A stretch of 63,814 nt of DNA from Streptomyces viridochromogenes (GTDB lineage: Bacteria > Actinomycetota > Actinomycetes > Streptomycetales > Streptomycetaceae): contig NZ_LGUR01000225.1 of the NCBI RefSeq assembly GCF_001270495.1, positions 1-63,814 of the forward strand, written 5' to 3'. Below the pieces are notes generated by a model, which was given only the letters and a program-made list of their open reading frames with translations, was not told the DNA's origin and ran no database searches. Within the stretch, counting starts at the first letter, position 1, and every line of letters begins with the position of its first letter. The translations under genes and the position numbers were made by a program. This document shows positions 1 through 8,215 of this stretch, one piece after another.

Positions 1-766
1 GGGCCCGCGGGGGCGGGGGCGGCAGGGTGGCCGGGTGGGCCGCCAGCCGTACGCCGTACCGGCTCTTGAGCCGGCCCATCTCCAACAGGGCGATGCCCGT
101 GACCGTCAGCGGGGCGCCCAGGATGAAGACGACGCCCATGGCGAGGCCAAGGCCGTGCAGGTCCCCCGTGACGAGATCGGGAATGGCCATGAGCCAGGTC
201 GTCACCGTGGCGAGCAGCAGCGGCAGACAGCGGTGCACGACCGCGGTACCGAAGAAGTTGCCCGAGATCCGGCAGGCGCCGGCGATCACGAAGAAGGCCA
301 GCCAGAGCCCCACGAGGCTGACCAGCAGGCCCCCGAGGGTCCCGAAGGCATCCCCCAGCCGGAAGATCGGCACCGTCCCGAGCGCCGAGCCGATGAACAG
401 CAGCAGCAACTTCAGCGACCTGACGAGCGGCCCCCCGCAACTGCGCCACCGTGCCGGCGCCGGAACGCCGCCAGAGGTAGAGCATCACGCCGACCGTGAG
501 CGGCGTGCTGAACAGCAGGACGGCAAAGCGGTCGCCGCGTCGTTCATCATCTCGTCGAAGGCGAAGCCGCCCTCGACGAAGGTGTAGACACCGAACGCCG
601 CGACCGCGCCGGCGATGACGCGTGCCTTCTTGAGCGCGTCCACCCACGGATCCGGCGGCTCCGGGATCCAGGTCGGGCCGTCAGGGTGCCACCGGCCCAA
701 CTCCCTTGTGAGTACGTCGACTTGCCCCCCCGAGTGATCGTTGCCGTGATCGACGAGGGAGTTCAC
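1..766 (-). pseudogene. Frameshifted integral membrane protein, partial at left edge
   Basis: An ATG at 766 opens a membrane protein that continues past the window edge. The frame used from 766 to about 545 and the frame used from about 430 to 1 are the same (for example LLATVTTWLMAIPDLVTGD near the edge). Roughly 110 nt between them read sensibly only in another frame (DRFAVLLFSTPLTVG), and the outer frame meets a TGA at 487-485. One indel lies near 530-545; the other is explained by one extra C in the C6 run at 431-436. Correcting both gives a continuous hydrophobic protein with several membrane segments. Two compensating single-base errors could be real decay or sequencing errors. The family is not recognised. 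Confidence 0.6.
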
Positions 767-828
767 GGGAAGCGGACGACCACGCGCCGCCCGCTTCCCG
801 TGTCAGCGGTCACAGGCGTTCGCGGTCA

Positions 829-2481
829 CTACCGGCCCCGCAGCTCCCGGTACTTGGCGACGAGCGCCTTCGTCGACGCGTCCAGGCCCGGCACGTCCGC
901 GCCTTCGGTCAGCGCGGGCTCGACGCGCTTGGCGAGGACCTTCCCGAGCTCGACACCCCACTGGTCGAAGGAGTCGATGTTCCACACCGCGCCCTGCACG
1001 AACACCTTGTGCTCGTACAGGGCGATCAGCTGACCGAGCACCGACGGGGTCAGCTCGCGCGCGAGGATCGTGGTCGTCGGGTGGTCGCCCTTGAACGTCT
1101 TGTGGGTCACCAGCTCCTCCGGCACCCCCTCGGCGCGCACCTCCTCCGGAGTCTTGCCGAAGGCCAGCGCCTGCGTCTGCGCGAAGAAGTTCGCCATCAA
1201 CAGGTCGTGCTGCGCCTTGAGTTCGTCGCTCATCTCGGCGACCGGCTCGGCGAAGCCGATGAAGTCCGCCGGGATCAGCTTGGTGCCCTGGTGAATCAAC
1301 TGGTAGTACGCATGCTGCCCGTTGGTGCCCGGCGTGCCCCACACGATCGGCCCGGTCTGCCAGTCGACCTCCCGCCCGTCCCGGCCGACGTACTTGCCGT
1401 TGGACTCCATGTCCAACTGCTGCAGATACGCGGTGAACTTCGACAGGTAGTGGCTGTACGGAAGCACCGCGTGCGACTGGGCGTCGTGGAAGTTGCCGTA
1501 CCAGATGCCCAACAGGCCGAGCAGCAGCGGCACATTGGACTCCGCGGGCGCGGTGCGGAAGTGCTCGTCGACGGTCCGGAAGCCGTCGAGCATCTCCCGG
1601 AAGTTGTCCGGTCCGATGGCGATCATCAGGGACAGGCCGATCGCCGAGTCGTACGAGTAGCGCCCGCCCACCCAGTCCCAGAACTCGAACATGTTGGCCG
1701 TGTCGATGCCGAAGTCGGCGACCTTCCCGGAGTTCGTCGACAAAGCGACGAAGTGCTTGGCGACGGCCTCAGGGCCGGCCTTCACCTCGGTGAGGAGCCA
1801 GTTGCGGGCCGAGGTGGCGTTGGTGATCGTCTCGATGGTGGTGAAGGTCTTCGAGGCGATGACGAACAGCGTCTCCGCCGCGTCCAGGTCGTGCGTGGCC
1901 TCGTGCAGGTCGGCCCCGTCGACGTTCGACACGAAGCGGACGGTGAGGCCGCGGTCCGTATAGCTGCGCAGCACCTCGTACGCCATCGCCGGGCCGAGGT
2001 CCGAGCCGCCGATGCCGATGTTGACGACGTTCTTGATGCGCTTGCCGGTGTGGCCGGTCCAGGCTCCGGAGCGGACCCGTTCGGCGAAGTCGGCCATCTT
2101 GTCGAGGACGGCGTGCACCCCCGGGACGACGTTCTCCCCATCGACCTCGATCACCGCGTCACGCGACGCGCGCAGCGCGGTGTGCAGCACGGCGCGGTCC
2201 TCGGTGGTGTTGATCTTCTCGCCGCGGAACATGGCGTCCCGCAGCCCGAACACGTCCGTCGCGGCGGCGAGCTCCCGCAGCAGCCGCAGCGTCTCGTCGG
2301 TGACGAGGTGCTTGGAGTAGTCGATGTGCAGGTCGCCGACCTGGAGCGTGTACCCCGCACCGCGGCCCGGTTCGGCGGCGAACAGCTCCCGCAGCCGCAC
2401 TTCGCCGAGCTCCTCGCGGTGCTTGGCCAGGGCGGCCCACTCGGGCGTCTGGTTGAGCCTGGTACGGCCGTCTGCGTTCAT
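829..2481 (-). CDS. pgi: Glucose-6-phosphate isomerase
   Basis: Interconverts glucose 6-phosphate and fructose 6-phosphate in the cytoplasm (glycolysis/gluconeogenesis). The 550-residue length is normal for bacterial Pgi. The family signatures are present: [14 protein letters not shown] near residue 155 and [16 protein letters not shown] near residue 390 (the catalytic His region). The ATG at 2481 is chosen because the protein then begins [15 protein letters not shown] and is preceded by GAAGG; an open frame extends 33 codons further upstream without family similarity. It is the left end of a glycolytic block with tpiA, pgk and gap. No closely coupled gene lies upstream; the MFS gene ends 52 bp before it on the same strand, so read-through is possible. 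Confidence 0.95.
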   Translation of the reverse strand: MNADGRTRLNQTPEWAALAKHREELGEVRLRELFAAEPGRGAGYTLQVGDLHIDYSKHLVTDETLRLLRELAAATDVFGLRDAMFRGEKINTTEDRAVLHTALRASRDAVIEVDGENVVPGVHAVLDKMADFAERVRSGAWTGHTGKRIKNVVNIGIGGSDLGPAMAYEVLRSYTDRGLTVRFVSNVDGADLHEATHDLDAAETLFVIASKTFTTIETITNATSARNWLLTEVKAGPEAVAKHFVALSTNSGKVADFGIDTANMFEFWDWVGGRYSYDSAIGLSLMIAIGPDNFREMLDGFRTVDEHFRTAPAESNVPLLLGLLGIWYGNFHDAQSHAVLPYSHYLSKFTAYLQQLDMESNGKYVGRDGREVDWQTGPIVWGTPGTNGQHAYYQLIHQGTKLIPADFIGFAEPVAEMSDELKAQHDLLMANFFAQTQALAFGKTPEEVRAEGVPEELVTHKTFKGDHPTTTILARELTPSVLGQLIALYEHKVFVQGAVWNIDSFDQWGVELGKVLAKRVEPALTEGADVPGLDASTKALVAKYRELRGR

Positions 2482-2533
2482 GTCCGACTTCAGCCTTCTT
2501 TCGTGCCTGTCCCAGCGGTTCCAACCTAATTGA

Positions 2534-3802
2534 TCAGCGCGGCGCGTGAGCCGTCGTGGCGTCGTCGTCCGGCGCAACAACAGGTACGTCCGCCTTGCGC
2601 GCCGGTATCAACGAGGTGACGGCGAGGGCGAAGAGCACGGCGGCCAGCAGGGCGGTTCCGTTGAGCCCGAACGCCCCGGCCACGGCACCGCCGAGCAGGG
2701 CACCGATCGGGGCGCCGGACGTCGAAGCCGTGCGGAAGGCCGAAGCGATGCGACCCACCATGGACTCGGGGCTGCGCTGCTGCATCAGCGTGACCTGGTT
2801 GACGTTCCACACCATGCCCATGGCACCGAGCAGCGCCATGGCCGCCAGGAGGGCCGCCAGGTGGCGGACGGTCCCCGCGAACAGCAGCGACGACGTCTGG
2901 ACGGTGCCGGCCAGCAGCAGCGCCCACACCCTTCCGGTCCTGCGCGCGATCCGCTGGGCCACGAATCCGCCGGCCAGGCTGCCGGCCGCGTACGCGGTCA
3001 TCGCCGCCGCGTACGCCGCGTGGCCCCCGTGCAGCCAGCGCGTCACGTGCAGCACCAGGGTGGCGATCAGAGCACCCATGCCGATGTTGCACAGCAGCGT
3101 GGCCACGCAGACCGACCGCAGCGCCCGGTCGCGCCAGAGGGTGCGCAGCCCGTCACCGATCTCGGCCCGCAGTGTGCTGCCCGCGGGTCGGCGCCCCCGC
3201 TCGGGTGGCCGTACCCGCAGGGACGCCACCAGGGCGGCGGCCAGCACATAGGTGCCCGCGTCGGCCAGGAACGGCATGGCGGCCCCGGCCGTGAGCAGCA
3301 GCGGCACGAACGGGCCTGCCAGCAGACCGCCCGCGAACTGTTGGCCGGTCATCAGCCGCGCGTTGGCACTGCCCAGGGATTCGCGGTCCACCAGAGACGG
3401 CAGCAGGGCCGTGGACGCGTTGTCGAACAGCGTCTGGAGCGTCGTCAGCGAGAAGGCGAGCATCAGCAGCAGTGGGATCGACGCGTGTCCGAGTCCGACG
3501 GCGAGCGCGAATCCGGCGACGAGAATCCCTCGTACGAGATCGACCGCCCACATCGCGCGCCGCTGGTCCACCCGGTCCGCCAGGGCCCCGCCGAGCAGCC
3601 CGAACAGCAGCCAGGGCAGATAGCCGCAGGCGGTGACCGAGGCGATGATCAGGGGATCGTCCGTGAGCTGCACGGCGAGCAGCAGCAGGGCTGTCGTACG
3701 CAGCGCGTCTCCGAACCGCGAGACCACGGCGGCAGTCCACAACCGCCCGAATCCCCCGCGCCACGCGGGCGCACGCACTCCCGCCGTCGCAGTCGTCGTC
3801 AC
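2534..3802 (-). CDS. MFS transporter (exporter-like)
   Basis: A cytoplasmic-membrane transporter of about 422 residues with about 12 hydrophobic segments and the EntS-like N-terminal pattern ([20 protein letters not shown], then a [12 protein letters not shown] loop of motif-A type). The substrate cannot be told from sequence. The GTG at 3802 is preferred because GAGGGGGA lies directly upstream; an in-frame ATG at 3820 lacks a ribosome site. A RecA-NDp/PafBC-type promoter (3844-3866) points straight into this gene and would give a 5' leader of about 35 nt to the GTG. It is therefore predicted to be DNA-damage inducible, which is unusual for a drug-exporter-like protein. Confidence 0.85.
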   Translation of the reverse strand: MTTTATAGVRAPAWRGGFGRLWTAAVVSRFGDALRTTALLLLAVQLTDDPLIIASVTACGYLPWLLFGLLGGALADRVDQRRAMWAVDLVRGILVAGFALAVGLGHASIPLLLMLAFSLTTLQTLFDNASTALLPSLVDRESLGSANARLMTGQQFAGGLLAGPFVPLLLTAGAAMPFLADAGTYVLAAALVASLRVRPPERGRRPAGSTLRAEIGDGLRTLWRDRALRSVCVATLLCNIGMGALIATLVLHVTRWLHGGHAAYAAAMTAYAAGSLAGGFVAQRIARRTGRVWALLLAGTVQTSSLLFAGTVRHLAALLAAMALLGAMGMVWNVNQVTLMQQRSPESMVGRIASAFRTASTSGAPIGALLGGAVAGAFGLNGTALLAAVLFALAVTSLIPARKADVPVVAPDDDATTAHAPR

Positions 3803-3843
3803 AACTCCCCCTCGGTCCATCGATGCAGAAGATCGATACACAA

Positions 3844-3866
3844 ACCGTAGAGGGCACCACTGACAA
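3844..3866 (-). promoter_or_regulatory. RecA-NDp/PafBC-type promoter of the MFS gene
   Basis: On the minus strand TTGTCAGTG (3866-3858), 8 nt, then TACGGT (3849-3844). This matches the DNA-damage promoter consensus tTGTCRgtg-N8-TAnnnT. It lies 42-64 bp before the GTG of the MFS transporter. Confidence 0.7.
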
Positions 3867-3946
3867 TCGGTCCGCGAGCGGCTCGGCGCCGGTGCGTCAT
3901 ACAGGTCCGGCCAGGCACCCACGGGCGCCCGGCCGGTCCTCAACTC

Positions 3947-4282
3947 CTAGATTTCGCCCCGCAGTTTGGCGAGTGCCTCGGCGAGGATCGCCTCGCCGTC
4001 CGCGTCACTGCGCCGTTCCCGTACATACGCCAGGTGCGTCTTGTAGGGCTCGGTGCGCGGCGGGTCCGGCGGGTTGTCCCGGTCCTGTCCGGCGGGGAAG
4101 CCGCAGCGCGGGCAGTCCCAGGTATCGGGCACCTGCGCGTCGCTGGCGAAGCTGGGCTGCGTCTCGTGCCCATTGGAGCACCAGAAGGAGATGCGGAGAC
4201 GCGGCGCGGACTCGCCGCGCTCGGCCTCGCCCATCGGCCCCGCCCCGACCCGGCTTCCTCGGATCGCGTTGCCACTTGCCAC
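3947..4282 (-). CDS. RbpA-family RNA polymerase-binding protein
   Basis: A 111-residue protein of the RbpA family, actinobacterial proteins that bind sigma HrdB/SigA-type factors and RNA polymerase and stabilise the open complex. Candidate zinc ligands fit the RbpA pattern: Cys35 and His39 (CSNGH) and Cys57/Cys60 (CPRC). The basic N-terminus and the C-terminal helix (THLAYVRERRSDADGEAIL) also fit. The GTG start at 4282 follows GGGAG by 8 nt. The best-studied S. coelicolor RbpA, as I recall it, is a different, longer sequence encoded elsewhere, so this is probably a paralogue (RbpB-like). No GGAAT-type sigma-R promoter is visible upstream. Confidence 0.8.
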   Translation of the reverse strand: MASGNAIRGSRVGAGPMGEAERGESAPRLRISFWCSNGHETQPSFASDAQVPDTWDCPRCGFPAGQDRDNPPDPPRTEPYKTHLAYVRERRSDADGEAILAEALAKLRGEI

Positions 4283-4413
4283 GGTCGTAACTCCCTGCGT
4301 GATGGTGCCGCAAAGCGAGTCGGCGTTTCGCTTCGCTGCGAGCGCCTCAGTCTACGTAAGGCCCAACGCGCGTCCAGTGATTGGAGTTACAGAGCCCTCA
4401 CACCTAGACGCAA

Positions 4414-4458
4414 GCCCCATGATAGGCCGCGCTCAGCTGCGCGTACCGAACATGGGGC
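4414..4458. terminator. Inverted repeat between secG and the RbpA-family gene
   Basis: GCCCCATG (4414-4421) pairs with CATGGGGC (4451-4458). A second smaller hairpin (CGCGC...GCGCG) sits inside the loop. It lies just beyond the secG stop and probably ends secG transcription. Confidence 0.5.
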
Positions 4459-4483
4459 CTTACGTGCGGATTGTGCGTGCCGG

Positions 4484-4714
4484 TCAGTTGTTCACCTTCA
4501 TCAGGATGCCGAGCACGACGATGCACGCGAACCACAGCAGACCGACCACAACGGTGATCCGGTCGAGGTTGCGCTCGGCGACCGAGGAGCCACCGACGGA
4601 CGACTGCATGCCGCCACCGAACATGTCGGAGAGGCCGCCGCCCTTCCCCTTGTGCATCAGCACCAGCAGCATCAGCAGCAGGCTGAAGACGATCAGGGCG
4701 ATCGAGAACCCCAT
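4484..4714 (-). CDS. secG: Preprotein translocase subunit SecG
   Basis: A small membrane subunit of the SecYEG channel. The 76-residue protein has two membrane helices (about 3-23 and 52-72) flanking the family loop HKGKGGGLSDMFGGG, typical SecG architecture and length. The ATG at 4714 gives MGFSIALIV; a GTG two codons upstream (4720) is an alternative closer to GAGGAAG. SecG next to tpiA-pgk is a common actinobacterial arrangement, but here a strong hairpin separates tpiA from secG, so secG probably has its own promoter. Confidence 0.92.
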   Translation of the reverse strand: MGFSIALIVFSLLLMLLVLMHKGKGGGLSDMFGGGMQSSVGGSSVAERNLDRITVVVGLLWFACIVVLGILMKVNN

Positions 4715-4754
4715 AACCACGGCTGGACCAACTTCCTCGGATCTGGATAGACGA

Positions 4755-4792
4755 CGGGGGCCGAAGCTCTTTGTGAAAGCCTCCGGCCCCCG
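4755..4792. terminator. Terminator after tpiA
   Basis: CGGGGGCCG (4755-4763) pairs perfectly with CGGCCCCCG (4784-4792), loop about 20 nt, downstream of the tpiA stop on the minus strand. Confidence 0.75.
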
Positions 4793-4824
4793 CAAGGGTA
4801 CGACGGATCGCCGTTACCGCATAC

Positions 4825-5601
4825 TCACTGGTCGCGGAACCGAACGATCTTGACGAACTCGTCGGCGTCCAGCGAGGCGCCGCCGACCAGGGCGCCGTCG
4901 ATGTCGGCCTGGGCCATGATCTCGGCGACGTTGCCCGACTTCACCGAGCCGCCGTACTGGATGCGGACCTTGTCGGCCAGCTCCTGCGAGTACAGCTCGG
5001 CGACCTTGCCACGGATGGCGGCGCAGACCTCCTGGGCGTCCTCGGCGCCGCAGACCTTGCCGGTGCCGATGGCCCAGACGGGCTCGTAGGCGATCACGAT
5101 GGTCTCGGCCTGCTCGGCCGGGAGGTCCTTCAGACCGCCCTCGACCTGGGCGAGCGTGTGCGGGACGGCGTTGCCGGCCTCGCGGACGTCCAGCTCCTCG
5201 CCGACGCACATGATCGGGGTGAGGCCGTGCTTGTAGGCGGCCTTGACCTTGGCGTTGACGATCTCGTCGGTCTCGGCGTGGTACTGGCGGCGCTCGGAGT
5301 GGCCGATCGCCACATACGTGCACTTCAGCTTGGCCAGCATCGGGCCGGAGATCTCGCCGGTGTAGGCACCGGAGTCCTGGGCCGAGATGTCCTGGGCGCC
5401 GTACTTGATCTTCAGCTTGTCGCCGTCGACCAGGGTCTGCACGGAGCGCAGGTCGGTGAAGGGCGGCAGGACGGCGACCTCTACGGCGTCGTAGTCCTTG
5501 TCGGCCAGGGCGAAGGCGAGCTTCTGGACGTGGGCGATGGCCTCGAGGTGGTTGAGGTTCATCTTCCAGTTGCCCGCCATCAGCGGCGTGCGCGTGCTCA
5601 T
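4825..5601 (-). CDS. tpiA: Triosephosphate isomerase
   Basis: Interconverts dihydroxyacetone phosphate and glyceraldehyde 3-phosphate. The 258-residue TIM barrel has all catalytic residues: Lys13 (GNWKMN), His101 (IGHSERR) and Glu173 ([11 protein letters not shown]), plus the phosphate-binding loop IQYGGSV near the C-terminus. It starts 5 bp after the pgk stop and is thus co-transcribed with pgk. The hairpin at 4755-4792 ends the transcript. Confidence 0.97.
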   Translation of the reverse strand: MSTRTPLMAGNWKMNLNHLEAIAHVQKLAFALADKDYDAVEVAVLPPFTDLRSVQTLVDGDKLKIKYGAQDISAQDSGAYTGEISGPMLAKLKCTYVAIGHSERRQYHAETDEIVNAKVKAAYKHGLTPIMCVGEELDVREAGNAVPHTLAQVEGGLKDLPAEQAETIVIAYEPVWAIGTGKVCGAEDAQEVCAAIRGKVAELYSQELADKVRIQYGGSVKSGNVAEIMAQADIDGALVGGASLDADEFVKIVRFRDQ

Positions 5602-5606
5602 AAAGG

Positions 5607-6818
5607 TCAGTCCTCCAGTGCGGCGAGGCCGGGGAGCGTCTTGCCCTCGAGGTATTCGAGGGAGGCGCCGCCACCGGTCGAGATGTGGCCGAATGCGGTC
5701 TCGTCGAAGCCCAGGGTGCGGACGGCCGCGGCGGAGTCGCCACCGCCGACCACGGTGAAGCCCTTGGAGTCGACGAGGGCCTGGGCGACCGCCTTGGTGC
5801 CCTCGGCGTAGTCGGGGTGCTCGAAGACGCCCATGGGACCGTTCCAGAAGACGGTGGCGGCGTCGGCGAGCTTCGAGGCGTACAGCTTGCGGGTCTCCGG
5901 ACCGATGTCCAGGCCCTCCTGGTCGGCGGGGATGGCGTCCGCGGCTACGGTCGTGGGGTTGGCCGGGGCCTTGGTCTTCAGGTCCGGGAACTCGGTGGCG
6001 ACCAGGACGTCGACCGGCAGGACGATCTCGACGCCGTTCTTCTCGGCGCGCTCCATGTACTCGGTGACGGCCGGGATCTGGTCCGCCTGGAGGAGGGAGA
6101 TGCCGACTTCGTGGCCCTTGGCCTTGAGGAAGGTGTACGCCATGCCGCCGCCGATGAGCAGCCGGTCGGCCTTGGCGAGCAGCTGGTCGATGACGGCGAG
6201 CTTGTCGGACACCTTGGCGCCGCCGAGCGCGACGACGTACGGCCGCTTGACGTCATCGGTGAGCTTCTTCAGGACGGCGACCTCGTTCGCGATGAGGTAG
6301 CCGGCGTAGTGCGGAAGCTTGCCCGGGAGGTCGTACACGGACGCGTGCTTGCGGTGCACGGCGCCGAAGCCGTCACCAACGTAGACGTCGGCGAGGGCGG
6401 CGAGCTGGTCGGCGAAGGCGGCGCGCTCGGCGTCGTCCTTGCTGGTCTCGCCGGCGTTGAACCGGAGGTTCTCGACGACCGCGACCTGACCGTCGGCGAG
6501 GCCCGCGACCGCGGCCTGGGCGGACTCGCCGACCGTGTCGGTCGCGAACGCCACGTCGGCGCCGAGGAGTTCACCGAGGCGCGCGGCGGCCGGAGCGAGG
6601 GAGAAGGCGGGGTCCGGGGCGCCCTTGGGCCGGCCCAGGTGCGAGGCGACGACCACGCGGGCACCCGCCTCGGCCAGCGCCTTGACGGTGGGCAGGACGG
6701 CGCGGATACGGCCGTCGTCGGTGATCGTGGTGCCGTCCAGCGGCACGTTCAGGTCGGCGCGGACGAAGACCCGCTTGCCGGCGACGCCTTCGGCGAGAAG
6801 TTCGTCGATCGTCTTCAT
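5607..6818 (-). CDS. pgk: Phosphoglycerate kinase
   Basis: Transfers phosphate between 1,3-bisphosphoglycerate and ADP in glycolysis. The 403-residue protein shows the N-terminal substrate site ([12 protein letters not shown]) and the C-terminal nucleotide-binding part (GPMGVFE and [12 protein letters not shown]). The ATG at 6818 is chosen because AGGAG lies 8 nt upstream; upstream in-frame codons lack family similarity. It forms a two-gene unit with tpiA and is separated from gap by a 17-bp perfect hairpin. Confidence 0.97.
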   Translation of the reverse strand: MKTIDELLAEGVAGKRVFVRADLNVPLDGTTITDDGRIRAVLPTVKALAEAGARVVVASHLGRPKGAPDPAFSLAPAAARLGELLGADVAFATDTVGESAQAAVAGLADGQVAVVENLRFNAGETSKDDAERAAFADQLAALADVYVGDGFGAVHRKHASVYDLPGKLPHYAGYLIANEVAVLKKLTDDVKRPYVVALGGAKVSDKLAVIDQLLAKADRLLIGGGMAYTFLKAKGHEVGISLLQADQIPAVTEYMERAEKNGVEIVLPVDVLVATEFPDLKTKAPANPTTVAADAIPADQEGLDIGPETRKLYASKLADAATVFWNGPMGVFEHPDYAEGTKAVAQALVDSKGFTVVGGGDSAAAVRTLGFDETAFGHISTGGGASLEYLEGKTLPGLAALED

Positions 6819-6903
6819 GAAGGGAACTCCTGAGGAGGGCTCGTGATCTCTCGTGATCGCTCGGAAGCGCTCGTGATCCAACAGGTCTGATCTGCACGTG
6901 AGT

Positions 6904-6943
6904 CAGGGCTCGGGCGGCGCGTCCCTGCGCCGCCCGAGCCCTG
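6904..6943. terminator. Strong hairpin between gap and pgk
   Basis: A perfect 17-bp inverted repeat (6904-6920 with 6927-6943) and 6-nt loop lies downstream of gap on the minus strand. There is no U-tract, as is usual in Streptomyces. It suggests gap and pgk-tpiA are mostly separate transcripts. Confidence 0.8.
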
Positions 6944-6974
6944 TTCTCACATCAATGCGCCTGCTCTGGATATA

Positions 6975-8063
<1,089 letters not shown>

Positions 8064-8109
8064 CTACCTCTCTGAAGCCGCCGTGGTGACATCCAGATGC
8101 CTCATACAC

Positions 8110-8155
8110 GGCAGGGCGGCCCGTACCCGCCAGTAGGGGTACGGACCGCCCTGCC
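8110..8155. terminator. Terminator after the secreted carboxypeptidase
   Basis: The arms 8110-8128 and 8137-8155 pair over 19 bp with one mismatch. The hairpin lies between the peptidase stop and the gap promoter region. Confidence 0.75.
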
Positions 8156-8215
8156 CGGGAAGCCCGGAGCACTCGTTTCGGTCACGGTGTGTTGCGCACG
8201 GTTGACCTCGGCGTG

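Noticed and set aside
27..587. Long plus-strand frames over the left membrane protein and, in general, long frames opposite most genes
   Set aside because: In high-GC DNA the antisense and shifted frames of real genes stay open by chance. These have biased, Arg/Pro/Ala-rich composition, no ribosome sites and no family similarity.
4283..4483. sigma-R (GGAAT-N18-GTT) promoter for the RbpA-family gene
   Set aside because: No GGAAT element with correctly spaced GTT is visible on the minus strand.
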